Below the pieces are notes generated by a model. The model ran no database searches, was not told where the DNA came from, and was given only the letters and a program-made list of their open reading frames with translations. 64,000 nt of DNA. Origin: Thunnus maccoyii (lineage: Eukaryota; Chordata; Actinopteri; Scombriformes; Scombridae). Location of the stretch: NCBI RefSeq assembly GCF_910596095.1, contig NC_056535.1:22150505-22214504 (forward strand), given 5' to 3'. Each line of letters begins with the position of its first letter. The first letter of the stretch is position 1. Below are positions 35,101-50,435 of this stretch, in pieces. A program made the position numbers and the translations under genes.

Positions 35101-38100
35101 ACAGCTTTTCAGAGCTTCAACTAACATCTTGAAGTCCTCTCTTCATCTTTTATTGCCCATTATTTTTAAAATACTGTTCCCAAAAGTCAGGAGTGAGTTT
35201 CCACGCTCAAAATTTTTCACAAGGTTTGACAGTTTTGAGAGGCAACATCATCCTTTCAGCAACATCAAATGGTTTGGTAACACATCTGACCCTGTGGATG
35301 TTTTCCAGACTTAAATCTTGTTTAAAATCTGAGCTTGTAAAATTTAGTCTGGCTTTCACTACCAACGAATATGTACAATAAACTTTTCAAAGAGGCTTTC
35401 TTCTCTCTGACTGTCTGTATTTCATACCTGAGGTGCTATATATGTGGTTTCCTTTAGCTCATTTGTGAGAAAGCTCTTTGAAGGTTTCCCACTCTCCCTT
35501 TCAGACTCTGATGAGTCATTTACAGAACTGTTGAGCTGCTATTAGGCGTCCAACCTTTTCACTCATCAATCATGCAAAGATAATAACACATCAAACCGAT
35601 CAGATAAGAATAGAAGTAGGTAGGACATGACAGAACAGCAAAAAACAGAAATGATATGAGCAGATTTGAAGATAGAGAATAATTCAGTACAATACTTCAG
35701 TGAAAATGAGAACTGACATCTATACTAATAAGGAGACTCAACAATACTATCAACAAACACTGAAACAAAAACAACATATTAACTCAAATTTAAGTAATTT
35801 TAAGCAAAAATTGAAAAATCTCTGGTCCCTATCTTAAAAATGGGAATATTTTCTGGTTTTCTAAGTTTTCTATGACAGTAATCTGAATCTTAAAATACAA
35901 AACCGAAATCTCATATCAAAATTACATTAAATTACATCTAACAAACCAACAACACAAACAAATAAACCACACATAAAAGTAAGATTGATATCAAGATCGT
36001 TCCTATCATTATCAAATATTTTAAGAGCAAAACACATCCTATATTTAGCTCCTACATTTCTTATGTGCTGTAAATACATCTTAATATTTTTAAAAACATG
36101 TTTTACCACTTTCAGCAGTCAAAAAACCTACTAATGAATTCCATGTCACTATTACTCCGTAATTTACAATTCTCTGTATTACACTAGTTCTACATGACAG
36201 CAATAAAAAAAAATGAGGTTTCTATAAAGTATCTCTAGATTTTAGTTATGATTATATTTCATGGAAAGCACAATAGAGAATACTTCACCCTGACGTTTAC
36301 ACTTAAAGGAATAGTGTGACATTTTGGGAAACACTTATTCACTATCTTGCTGAGAGTTTACTACTCTTATAACTTTACAATATAATATGAAGCTGGAGCC
36401 AGTAGTAGGTTATCTTAGCTTAGCATAAAGACTGGAAACAGAGGGAAACAGCTTGCCTGGCTCTCTCCAAAATTAAAAAAAAATCTGCCTAATAGACTCT
36501 CTGGAACTTACTAACACTTAAAATCTCAGTTTAATCAGTTTAATCAAACACTGAAGTGTAAAAACAACATTTTGCCATTTTAAGGGGGATTATATGCTGG
36601 ACTATTTCCTGGCCAGGAGCAGTTACTTTCTATAGTCTCTATTGGTTGCCTGGCAACTGCTCCAAGCCAAGAAATAGTTCGGTACATAACGCTGTAAAAC
36701 CACAACTTGTCATTTTTACATTTTATTTTTTGTACAGATGAAATGACTGATATATATTGCGTTAAGTAATGATCTTTAGAGGTGCTAGTTGGTGAATTTT
36801 GTCACCTTTGGACAGAGCCAGGCTAGCTGTTTTCCCTGTTTCAAGTCTTTATGCTAAGCTAAGCTAACTGGCTGCTGGTTCAAGCAACCAGTCGCTTCTT
36901 GCAACGTCTATAAATTACTTTCCATCATGTTTAACTATAGTACTGAACAATAACCAAAGTGTGATAACACTAATGCTTGCACTAAGATGACAAGAAGAAA
37001 AGAGAAGAGCAGAGAAGAGAGGAAACAGTCACATTGATGGTTCAGATTTATTAGCATTCCTACCTGCCTGAAAAACTCCTCCATCAGGGCTTTAGTCCAC
37101 CGAGAGTGCAGTACCCAGGGTTTGGACGGATGGCTTATGTCAGCAGTGTGGAGTAACAGAGACAGTGCTTTGGGCTTGTCAATCCTGTTGGAGAAAGCAT
37201 AAAGCATTTCTTATTTTTGTTGTTGTGTTGTGCTTGCAGACATGCCAAAAAAAAAAAAAACTTGACACCACCCGCGTGACACTAATTTGTCTGTCTGCCC
37301 CTCTGTGCAGGATCAGATAAATCTGCTCTGAACATTCATTACACAGAATGACCTCTAGATTATGCACCACAGCATCTATAACAGCGCAGTCCATTAGAGT
37401 TACCGTTCTTGTTGTTGTAGACAGGACTTCATTGCTTTAACTTGGAGTAGGTGGGAGGACATGTCTGTGGACAGCACCATCTCTATAACAAGTGATCTCA
37501 GCTCCCTGTGAAGAAACACACACAAAGTCACACAGTTTACTAGTTGATCTTGGCTTATGGGAAGGAGCTGTATAGAGTAAAAATGGCAGGCAGGAAGACT
37601 CAATGGGGTTGTAACCTCTTTAGATTTCCTGATGGATTTTCTTGTTCCCATGGTAACACTGACTGCTAGAAAAGCCCACTAGACTTTGCTGCTGGTGTTT
37701 ATCTTTGCAGATATCTGCAAAGCTCTTCCATTCAGTCACATACTATATGTATGATAGATGAAGCAGCAGCCTCCATGAATATATAAACTACAGTACAGTA
37801 TAGTATAAATATTATCTCATCGGACACTACATTGCAGTTAAGACATGGATTGTTTACACTAATATGAGCACATATGGAACGGAAGTGAGCTGATGCCAAT
37901 TTGTTTTATTCAGTGAAATTCACAGTTAATAACCATCAACCATGGCCGACTTTTACCTTTAACTGTTTATGTGAATTTTGTATCACATTGTTAAAATAAA
38001 TGATTAGCTGATTGAGCACATCTTTGACTGCTAGTTTCTGTAAAAACACATAAAAAATAACAGTAACACAAGCCTTTATTGATTCCTAAAGGAGAAATTT

Positions 38101-41100
38101 TATCTAAGGAGGTCAAAGATAAGAGGTCAGCTATATGAGCAGCCTTGTAGCTGGTAAGTGCCACTCAGACAATTCATGTTGTTCATGTTATACTCATGAG
38201 GTCTCTGTCTCTGTATGTTGATATGTCACCCTAATGTCCTTATATTATTATCTATGTACTAGGGTATGGTATATTTTGTACATCTCTGTTTGGTGTCATG
38301 TGGAGATTATGTACCTATGTTGTCTGTACCTTGTATTTTCTATATGCATCTGTATTTGACACTTGAGCCAAAGACAAAATTCTCCATGGGAACAATAAAG
38401 TATATCTTATCATACCTACCTGTATCGTATCGTATCATATCGTATCGTATCGTATCGTATCATATCGTATCGTATCGCATTGTATCGTATCGCATCGTAT
38501 CGTATGGCATCGTATCACAGCGAATCATATTGTATTTTAAAGGATAAGGCTGGAGTTATTCTATATTTTTATTATTGCCAACAAATTCAGTTTAATTCAC
38601 TTTAATGACCACACAGCTAAGCCGGTGGAATTTGGTCCTGATACAGTATGTAACAGCACAGTTCAAGCCCATTGGTTCCTACTAAAGACATACATTTTTA
38701 AAATGGGTAACTTATATATCCTTTCATTTGAAAAAAAATCCTAAAACCCCTGGGCACTGTAGTTTTGACAAATATTACTCACATGGGAATAAATTATGTA
38801 TTTGCTCATATTTTCAGCCGTGGATCAATACACATTTGGAGCTCTAGTGAATATTTAAAGTACAGCAGCAGAAAGGTGTACTTTATATGGGATTGACTCA
38901 AAACAAACTACAGTGCCCATTCATCACAATAAAAGAACATGTCATGTAGTTCAACAATGTGGATGTTTTTTTCAACTAAGTCTGATGTGTTTTTCATAGC
39001 TTTTACACAACAATGGCTTTGGGCAACACTTGGGTCAGTTCATTGTTGGTTTTGGTCATGGTTCATGGAATTTTGTTGCCCATAAGAAATTCATACTTGA
39101 CAAACATTTATTCTTGCAGGGTCTTTGTCTCCTTCCATTAATATGGCACCCAGCATTTCCATAATGAAACTGGCAAAAAAAAGAAATCTACAGCAGCCAT
39201 TTTATGTGAACCAGAAACCACTCCTCAACCAAAATTATAGTCTTGGTTTTGTCAAACATCTTTAAATTGTGCTCACTGCAAAAAAAAAAGTGTTGTTTTT
39301 GTTTGCTGTACACACATTGAAAGGTTGCACAACCTTTCTCATCTCTTTCTATTCCAGTAAGTGATTTCCCGAAATGCCCTTTGACTCAGAGAGCACAGTT
39401 GAGAACTTGTCACATTCAACTCTGTAGTTATGTAGGTGGAGAGAGAGCAGTAGGGGTTTTCCACTAAATTAGCCTATCAAGCCCTTTGACAAAAAGTAGA
39501 GCAACATTACATGGCAGTGCAAAAACACAAGGAATATTTACTGCACGATTTAAATGTTTTATATTTTGTGATGGCTATTGTATCCTCTCTGAATGTAGAA
39601 CCAGTACAAAATTTTACTTTTTTCTAAAACAAACACTGAACAGCTACATAATTATACTCAGTAGAAATATTGTCATCTTACATCCATTCCTCTCGTGTCA
39701 AATTAATGAAGATGTTCATTTGGTCGTCCTGCAGCAGGCGGAACGCTGCACTCAGGTGATGACTTTCCTGCACCGACCGGTCATTGTAGATCAATGCAAA
39801 CTCTGACCTGGCAGAAAGACAGACAGTGAGACAGCAACAGAGGGGCGGAGGAGAGAAAGAGGCAGATAGATGGGTAGGTTGTAAAATGCGAATGTGCATA
39901 AAAGTGCAGTTGTACAATACTGAAGTGGTAAGGGTGGAGGAGGTGAGGATGAGATAAACGGAGAGTCCTGAGGGAGTCATTTAAGCACTTTGACTATAGA
40001 TCCGTATTAATAAATTTAAAAGTACCGAAGAGGGAGTGGGATGTGATAGAAACGAGCACCATGTGGGTATTAATGATTCAGTATAGCGAGTTAATGAACT
40101 AATTTCTCAATCAGGCATCCTGTGTCCACTCATTTGCATAATCTGCTTTATTACACGGTTTAAATGGATACCAAAGTGCACTGTGAAAAGTTTTCCAATC
40201 AGTGACTATTTTGGGGTGCCCTAGCAGCCTAGACACATATTACATAACCACGATATCCACCACCTTTGATGCATGTCATACCCTTCTTTCCCTCCATGTT
40301 TGCTGTCTCTCTCTGTACGTTCAACTGAAAATCTCTTAAAAATGTGAAAATGGCTTCAAAGTTATCAAAGATGACATTCAGTTGTATGTATGTTTAAGTG
40401 GTATTCTGCCTTCTTCCACCATCTTCGGGTGCTCTTCATGGAGAAAGTGGCTGTGGTCAGCTTGAAGAGCTTCATGTTAGATACAGTGGATTTCAATAGT
40501 GACAAGATTTCATGTTGAAAAAAATCTTAATCTTAATCTTAATAATTTTCTGGAAGGTTTCCTGGAGGAAAAATAACATCTACTACAAATATGTGATTTG
40601 GCTGTAATTGTTGGAAAAATAAAGACAAAATCTCCAAGACAATCATCTTATGTAGAATTTACTGTGCTGAGTTTATAAACAGCCATTGATTTCCAGAAGA
40701 TTTGAAAGAACTGTTCAATTTAACCCCAAGTTTCTCATTTATTACTGGGAACCTTATTCTCCAAACTAAATATGTTCAATTTTATGTCTGCACATTTTTC
40801 ACACTTTTACATGTTCAGCTGACCTGCTATGCAGGACTAAAAGACTTGAGGTTACACCAGTGATAAATATGAACTAATTCATTGGAAATGTACATGATCC
40901 TCTCCAGTAACCTTCATATGAATACAGTTATATATCATTTTACTCTTCTCCTCCTCCCAGGCAGCCATCAGCCAGTTTGGTTGAGGACCTGAGATTTGTT
41001 TGCCCACATCACACACTGCATTAATTACTGACTTTCCTGACAAATTGTATTTTTATTATAGTTAGTTCACAATAAATGTTTGAGACATTAGTTGTGTGAC

Positions 41101-44100
41101 TCCCTTTTTTGTTACTTCCCTGAGACAGTTTATGACACAATGTATTTAGCATCATATTTTGGTGAAACTATGAAGAAACTATGAATATTTAACACACTGA
41201 GCATACAGATGTTCAGCTGAGAAGCAGCTGATGATGCAGGAAAACACCTTCCCATTCACTTGAATGAGAAAGTGTGTCCAGACGTTTGCATGATACTGTA
41301 ATAAAACAAGTGCCACAATTGAATCAATTGTAACTGACATGAATTGAAGCTGAACACAACAGATGTTCTTCATGAAGAAACAAAGACTGAATATGACTTC
41401 AACTGCCAAACATATTGTTCAAACTTGTAAGTGTCCATTTTACAGAGTTAGATAACCATGATATGTTCACTTATTGTGGACCTTTGTGCTTTATTCCCAA
41501 AATAAAGCATGATGATGATGGGTGCCAAGAGACTGCGTTCTTCAGCCCTCTTATGTGGAAAAACGACATCTAAAAATACTATGTTCCCTCCATGAAGATG
41601 TGTTTGCTTTAGAAGTGCTCTTTCAGTTCTTCTAAAATTGCACAAAGACCTTTCAGAAACACTGCCTTACTATTTCTACATTGCCCTGATATCTCTTACT
41701 ATTTTACCATGTCACAACAGGATGTGGAACATTTAGCTGCAGCTTTATAAGACAGGGTTAATAAAATATGTTTCAGAAGTAGAGCTTACTTTGTATGGAT
41801 GAGAAAGTTGTTTGTGGTTCCTGTGTGTTCGTAGTCATGGATGGCTGCGGCAAATAGCGCCGCCATCACCTCAAGCTCTGTCAGCCAATGCTTCATAGAC
41901 ACAAGACACAACACAAAAACACGTTGACCATGTTGGTTATTATGTTCTTTGCTGTGCAGTCATATCACTTGTTAATAGACTTTTTTACTGATACACATAG
42001 CAGCAATGCCTCACAGTGATGACTCAGAAATGTTAATTCAGGGAACAAACAAGTAATCCTTCCTCTATATGTAAAATCAGACTGAATCTCTTGGTTTTAA
42101 AGGATAAGGCTGGTGATATTTTATATTTTACAACAAATTCAACCATCCCTCTGTGACACTGACCTCCACTGTTGCCCAAAAACTATTAAAAAACACATCA
42201 AATAAATAAACCGATGCAGTGTGGGCATGTTCTTTTATTACGATGAACATGGCCACTGTAGTTTAGTTTGAGCCAATTCCACATACATTGTCCTGCTGCC
42301 ATAAATAGTCACTAGACAACATTTTCTCCTATTATTAATTTACATATTTGCCTGGTCATGCAATGTTCATACTGAACATATCTGCAAACCATTCACTGGC
42401 AATGTATTACATTTGTTTTCACTGCACTCATAGCAACTAAAGCAAGAATGATGTTTTTTATGGTTAGATTTTGGTTTATGGTCAAAGCACTTGTTAGGGA
42501 AGGATTAAATATTGCGAAAGTCAGTTGTGACTTGAAGTATGAGACACAACGTACTAATCTTAAATAACATTTCATGAATCCCAGAATCAACACAGTGCTT
42601 TTATTACCTAAAGACCCCACTCTGCACGCTGTAAGCCCACATGACATGTATTGCACTCCTCCCAACATATGTGCAGAACAAAAACGTAACATTTTGCACG
42701 CAGGAAAAAAAGTTTCCAGTGAACATAATCCTAGCAATGTTTGTTGACAACAGGAGAAATATAGAAAAACACCATCCTTATCCTCGAAAAATGATGATAA
42801 AGCAGTCGACTAACCACAAGTCCAGAGCGCAGTAGCAGGCAGTGCATTGTCTGAGTCACGTCAGCAGCGTGAACATGGTTGTGGTATGGGTTTTTGTGTT
42901 TGCAGTATCCTCTCTCAACTGCAGACAGGAACTCTGTCAGGCATGAGATGGGGATCTACAAAATGCAATACGTAATTATTAAAAGTGAGGCTGAGTTAGA
43001 AAACTCAAGGTTCAAAAGTTTGTGTCATCAATAAAAGCTAAAACAGCTCAAATGATGTAATGAAGTTGTGGTTAGCACTGACAGGGCCTTCGGCATGATG
43101 CATGCAATTTGGCAACACAGTGCACCACAAACTGATAATGAAACCCATATGCCTGATCCTATCTGCAAATTACAACAAAAGTTTACCAAAAAAGTAAAGG
43201 TCAGAAATGATCATATTACCGTAAGATTTTTCATTCAAACATATTGTACGGGAAGGGTGCTGTATGTACTGAACAATCAAATTCAAAACTAAAATACCTT
43301 GAAGCGACTGTTGAGCTCATATCTAGTGATCAGTTCAAAAAACAGAGTTCGTAGTGCATGATCAGAGCTGGCTGCGTTCAGAGCAAACACGTCAAAGCTC
43401 CAGCGGTCAACATCCTGAGGAGACAGAGATAAAAGTGACTGCATTATTGATGCATACTTGTGATGTGTATACAATCCTTTTTTGTGATGTCCGATTTATT
43501 GCACAAACACTCGAGGCACAGTGAGATTCATTATTAGTGCAGGCTTACCCTGAGGCAATTTACGACCTCTGCAGGTTGGTCTGGCATGGCTGCTGTGTAG
43601 GCCCTCTTGAACATCCTGGAATAATGCAATGTTTATGTTGAGTTCAGTTAAAGTTCAGATGTTGACATTGTGCAGCGAACTCGTCTCAGGAGCTGTTTAT
43701 ATAAATCCTCCAAAGTCCCTGTCCCCTTTGGAAGGATGTTTTAAAGAGAAAAGGAGGCTCATGTTTCACAGTCCAGTGCAGCTGTCTGTGTTTTCTATGG
43801 TTGGAATAGTAACAACACTGTATTATCCTGTATTAGAGTTATAGTACAGATGTGGAGATCAGTCATTTACAATGGGAGTTTTATAGTATTAGATGATCGT
43901 TCCCTTTTTTTTAATTGTATTTAAGTATCATAAATAAAACATATAGCCATTTTGTTCAGCTACATTGTTACTACTAAGTAACTGTTCAAAAGTCACCACC
44001 ACTTATTCAGAAATAAAAATAAAAAATAAACATAAAAATATGTGTTATACCTCTCTACAAATATCCCAGCCTGCACTGCATGCACAATGCTGCGGAACTT

Positions 44101-47100
44101 GGGCTTCTCGTCTGAGCGTCGCACTGGGCGTCGAACCCTCTGGGTGAAGGTGGATGCCAGCCAATCAGTGACTTCCGAAGGCACCCCGTCTGACTGCAGC
44201 TGCTGGAGGTCGTCCTCAGACTCCAAGCACTGCCTGAGAGAGACAACACACACAGTGATTGTTTGACAGACACAGAGTCGTACACAATCACTGTACCTTA
44301 CAGAACGGTGGATTAGTGGTGGTACTGTTGGACTTCAATGACAGACATCAAATAAAACACACAGAAATGTTAAGGTAAGGCATCTCTGTTACTTCTCTTG
44401 AGAGTGAGGAAAAGATTGAAGATTAAAGCTGTAGGAAGATTGTACAGATGACAGCTTCTCCAATAAGATCAGGGACACAAGAGACAGAAATGCACTAGCT
44501 GTTTGCTAAAAGTAATGACAAATAACTCCAGTATATCACAATAGTTAAACAGAACAACTCTGAAGGTTTACAAGGGTTGTTTCTTTGACATTCTAAAAAG
44601 TGAACTCTGTTGTATTTGGTCTGTATGAGTTTGTTTTACATAATAATTTGTGACTTTTGCAAATTAACTGTATATAATGCCAATAACTTGTAATTTTGGC
44701 ACCTGATTATCAGTATTACACGGCTATGGAAGTGTAGGGCCCCAACCAAGAAAAAGCAATCATCGAGACTTTGGGTATTTTCTTACTTTACTATGTAAGT
44801 TCAAAGGAATTAACTGTTTAAAATGATAATGTATACATACATACTCTTGTATCAAAATGGAAAGATGACAGCTTATTAGCTTTTGTTTTCCAAGCCATAT
44901 CATCATACTATATTCTACCTTGATCCATCGAGGTAAACGGCCTCCAGTAACGAAGCTGTAAAATCCAGATTCTTTTTGATTTCCTCATAGTCGACATCTT
45001 TCTCCTCCAGCTGTTTCAGCACACTCCTCAGCCTGCGAGGGGACATAATCATTTATCTGGCTGTGATCAAAACAAAATAAAATGGTACAGGAGATGTCTT
45101 TTTTGAGTGTGGTGGAAAGCAGTTTCACCTCTCAAAGCAGCAATCGCTGAGAGAGGCAGTCATGGTGTGAAAATGGTTGGAGGTTACAGCAGTTTTGGCC
45201 TTAAGTCTTCAGTGGGTACAGTAATAAAAGTTATAGCTACAGAGGAAAGGTCATTTTGAACAAAATGCGGGTTTTATGCTTTGCAAGCTTTCTGGAGACA
45301 ACTCTATAAATGGACAGCACTTTACACTAACTTAACAAGTGTTGGCTGCTGGAGAAACAAGGCTGAAGAAGTGCTTTAACAAGAAGTTGAGAAATCCTTA
45401 TGGACGGAAGGAGTTAATTTGGAAGAGATATGAATGCAAAATTGTCCACAGAAAGCCAGTGGCAAAAGGACATCATTACTGCCAAATTTTCCATGAGAGT
45501 AAAACTTCCCATGGTTAGGATCTTATGTAAGCCAGATTTTGTTAAAGTGGGCTCCATGAAAAATGATGTTTTTGAGTTTTTGCCACATTCTGATCTTGTC
45601 TGAGAACAAGTTGCTCAATCTGGGTTTCGAAACACTTAATTAAATTACTATAGAAAACTAGTTGACATGCATTAATCTTCTGCAGTATAATAAAAAACAC
45701 AATGCTTAAGGCACATGTCGTCGACAGTATAATCCACCTGCAGTGTGTTAATGTAATCTCATCTCAGTAATAAATCCAAAAGCTTTCATAGCTTAATACA
45801 GCTCTGATGGGAAATCTCACCTTCAGTTTACAGAAGTGGAAGTGGAATTAGACTTACTTCCTCTCTCGTCATTTCAAAGACAGATTTATCTGATATCATA
45901 ACACATTTGTGCCACCAATAAGTTCTTTCAAAAAATTCTGATGGGTTTTCCCGTATGGTGCCGTGACCGGAGTGATTGTGTTCAAACTGTGCCATGGAGC
46001 CAACTCCTAGGGATGAGACGCTCACAGCTTTTCAAGTGTTTATCACGCTGGCAAGGGCTTTCAAAAGCTGTTGAGTCGTAAAAATAGCATGCATCTGAAT
46101 GCCACCGCTCACTTTCTATCTCCAGTAATCTTTTGTGATAACACAGCCTTTTTTGTTTCAACTGTTCACAGTAGAAGAGCCTTCGACAGGACGTTTACAG
46201 GAAATTACTCGTCAAGCGCACTTGTGAAATTTTGTTTATAGAGACAAATGACAAATCTTCCTTTGGCACAGACTCTGTTGAATCTACACACTGCGTAGTG
46301 TCATCCTTACTAGGCGTGTATCAGCACAGCAGTGTAGAAGACTAGTAGCAGCTTCGTCAGCACGAATTTTTAAATATATGTCAGTGTTACGTAGATGTTA
46401 TTGAGAAAAAACAAAGAAACATGAATTTAAAGCCACATCAGATCATATCTCATGTCACAAAAAAAAGTGCTGTGAATTGTACCTTCTTATTATTGACTAT
46501 CATGACGTGAGCAACATGTGAATTTCTGGCAACAAGAACACCCAACAGGGTTTAGAGCTCTGAAACCTGCAGACACTAATACATCAATGTGTTAACCAAA
46601 ACAAAACCACATGTACTATCACCTCTGCAGCACATTTCCCTCCCACAGTATGAGTAGGTCAAGTGTTCACGCAAGAACAAGTGTTTGCTCACATGCTGCT
46701 AAGAATAGTCGGGGAAAAACCTCATGAATGCATGAAAAAATACATGGATAGCATTTTGAAGGTAATGATAAATATCTCATTCTTTGCTTTGCAGTCAGAA
46801 AATGTGTCAAACAATCAATTCCTGCAATGCACACTCATCTATGTGCATTGCAGGATGTATGTTTGAGTCATACATTTTTCCATTACTGCTAAACAAGGAA
46901 ACAACTCCTACAGCTGAATATAATCTTTACAGCCACACTGCATCAAACAGTGATTAATAACACTAATTTCAAAGATGTAGCATGTTTAACTAAGTTTTTA
47001 AAGCTTATTTATGCAGTCACACATGGGCTAAACATGTAAGTAACTAACTATGATAGTATAAGTTGTTCTGATCTTAACAGACTGTCTTACCTAGAGATGG

Positions 47101-47385
47101 GGATCTGCAGCCGTTTCTTACGGATTCGCACCAGTTCAGCCATTCCACACTCAAGCTGTGCCCTAATGGACCCCAGAGTTCAATAAAAAAATTATCACAG
47201 GATGAAAAAGTAAAATTATTGTAGAGCAGTAGTAAGCAGAAAAGTTCTCCAAAGCACCAATGCAAACTTGTGTGTCCTGAGACAGACTTCTGTTTCAACA
47301 GCTCTCCCTCCCACTTCTGGAGGGGACCTTCTCCACTTCACTCTGATTGGTTAGGCAGTCCCAGACTGTCTCAGTGTGTCTGTGT

Positions 47386-47467
<82 letters not shown>

Positions 47468-50381
47468 GTGAGCACCTGGTGTGAGTGTCTTTGTCAGTGA
47501 GTGTTTGTGTATATGTGTACACCCGTTCTGTGAAGTGTGAGTGAGTTGACCTCACTGATGAAGTGTTGACTGCAAGGCTTTCAAGCAGTGTGTGTTCAAA
47601 TCCCAAATGAGAATTTTCCACCACAGCCGCAAATCAGGGAACTACAGAGAGAGTCTTTCACTGAAACCCACCAGAGTCACCCAAACCAAAATACATAAAC
47701 AAAGCTTGTCCTCGAAAGCCACCCACAACAGCCTGATAGGTTAACTGCTGTTCTGTTCTTGGTACATACTGCCATGAGCAGAAAATGTGAGGGGCAATAA
47801 GGGGGAGAAAATGAGCGCTCACTTTTAAAATATTTTTTTAATTTGTCTGCTTAAACATGTTTTTGCCTTTTTTTGCTGCTCTGTTAAAGTTGAAAATGAT
47901 TGTCCACAAAGGTTGCAGATATTAAAAGTAGTATACATTCACCCTTTGTGCAACACGTCATAACATATTAAAACTGCAACGACACAACAGCACAGATGTG
48001 CAAATAATAACTGAGATCACATCAATAATTTATGTAAATAGCACAGCCAATATTTTTATTGAAAATGCCACATCAATAAATGTCAGTTGAGTGTTTTGCG
48101 AGCAGCGAAGAGTATGTTTTGCCAACATACAGGCAGTTTTCTGTTCATTGAGGCACCAAAAAAGGAGAATACCCCAACCTAGGAGATCAGAGAAGACACG
48201 GAAAGTTGTCCCTAAACACTTTTCTAGGTCCTAAATCCATTACAAGTCCATTATAAGTCTTTTTATAGAGTATTGTGAGAGCTGTGCAGCAACGTGGCTT
48301 GGGAAAGCCCCTGCCTGCTGTCCATCTCCCTCCTTGCTTGTCCTGCTTTGGCTTCTGGGTCAGACTAACTCTCATGCTCCCATGCTCTTTGACATGGCAC
48401 GACATACTGCAAAAATGAGAAGTAACAGTACGACATATGATTCTCCATCTCCTCCGTCACTTTAAGTTTTTTTTTTCACCAAAAGCAACTTGGGAGAGAA
48501 AAATGAGCAAGTAATTAAATCAATCGACACATAAATGCTAGAGAACAATGCTCCTAATAGACTTAGTCATACTATGATATTAAAAATGTAAATTCAAGGC
48601 TACAGATGAGTAATTCATCTAGTGTCACTTACAATCAGTAGAGAACTCTAAACTAATTTTTCCTTTGTGTGCTTGCCAACTTCATGCGTTTACTTTTTTC
48701 CACCATTTGTCCCTCGTACTCTGTCTTCCTTCTAATGATGACGAACATACAGCCTCTGATCTCTCTCTGTCCACTGAGTGACCTGAGCCAATTATTACTC
48801 ACAGACTCTACACTTCTGAGGGAGAAATCCAACTGTGCGGCACCATAAATCACATCTAAATGCTACGTGTCTCGGCTTGGGAACTAGACTTCCAAGAAAA
48901 TGAGGGTGCTGAGGGGCATGGAGAGTGGTCATTTTTGTTTTTACAGCATTGGAATTAAATATATATTTCACCCAATGTTTTTGACTGAACACAATGGACA
49001 AAGTGTCAAAGGTTTAAGATCTCTGACTCAAGCTTCTCTGGTCTCGTGGATAAACCTCAATCCCAGTCAACCACACAGATTTGATTGAAGGACTTTGTCA
49101 TCCCTCACTTCCCTCCTGTAATATAAAACTTTGGCAGACTATCACGGACATCCTCTTTTGAAAGACACATTGATTTTAAAGTTATTGCCACTCTAGTGAT
49201 GTTACTCTAGGGATGGCAGTGTTGGTCTGTTGGTCAGTCCATCACTTTGGTCCAGACTGAAATATGTCAGCAACTGTTGGATGGATTGCCATGAAATCAG
49301 GTGCAAACATTCGTGATCCCCAGAGAACTGTATCCTAATGACTTTGGTGACAAGTGCTGTAGTGCCAGGTTTTTATCTTATCTTTTAGTGAAATGTCTTG
49401 AGAAACACAATGACTGAGCGCTTATGAGAAGATCAACATGTGAAGTTGTTTTTGGGCCTTAAACTGCCCAAATCACAGAAGTAATGGAAGGAAAATGGTC
49501 ATTATCCCAACAAGAAAACCTCCTGTTAGCTCAGAGTGCAGAATTAGCTGTTAGCTTCAGAGATCTGGTCAGAACTCTGGATTTTATAAAGGCGGTGGAT
49601 GATTTTACACTCAAACTGCTGGAAGAACTTACAGGTCAGACAGATCACTCTGTTACTGTGTTTAAGACTGTTTATAATAGAGTGTGAATGTTTACTTTTG
49701 TGAGGGGAGCTTCTGTGGTTTTAACCTGTGCTGCCGCTTGATGTTTTGGGACACATTCAGTTAATTTCTTACTACCTGTAGAGCTAACTTTGTGTAATCT
49801 GTGGTAGCGCTATCGGTGCTACTAGTTGACTAGCTGACTAGCTACACATATTCTTTGGAATATGTGTTGTGTGTAAGCTAGCAAGAGCTGATAGATATCT
49901 GTAGGTGGTATGTAAAAAAAGAAAATACAAGGATGAGTGTCGCATACAAATTAACCTTTAAACAGTAATTTCAATTGTTTCCAGCAAGTTGCTTTATTTC
50001 TAAATACGAAAAATGTCCATATATAAGCTATCAGAACACTGTGGCTACATATTTTCTGCCAGTTCAACATTTTTCAGCATTATTTGTTCAAAACCTTTTT
50101 TGGTTTACGAGTACCTAATCACATTCCCATCAGCTTTGATCAACGTCATTCTGCAAACTCTCTCTTCATCTGTTCAGTGCATTTAGGTCAAAGTGCTGCT
50201 GTGCCCAAGTACAGCCTTACAGTTAGTCAGTTTACTGTAGACTCTTATTCTTGTTTAAATCTAATTTTTTAAATACTGTGAACCCCTCAAATGACATTCC
50301 ACACACCTCCTCACCTAAAAAAATAAAATCAAAAGTACCTGCACAACCAGATACCATCAAAGGAAGGTGAGAAAATGAATA

Positions 50382-50435
<54 letters not shown>

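Larger units (their letters stand above)
33129..37063 (-). other. pde1b intron 11 (3.9 kb)
   Basis: It contains a TTAA-ended repeat (33546-34227) and an inverted-repeat-type element (36303-36915). The stretch 34480-36230 has low-complexity, repeat-like composition (ttatttattgggaccatgtacag start) but no recognisable protein. Confidence 0.65.
37506..39681 (-). other. pde1b intron 9
   Basis: It contains a retrotransposon-like 3' tail (about 38201-38421) running into a TATCG-type tandem repeat (38422-38535), then a dispersed repeat (38536-39020). No exon seen. Confidence 0.65.

Noticed and set aside
37064..37184. Assignment of the second gene to pde1a or pde1c
   Set aside because: [18 protein letters not shown] and [15 protein letters not shown] are the PDE1B forms, and the flanking genes are those of the PDE1B locus.
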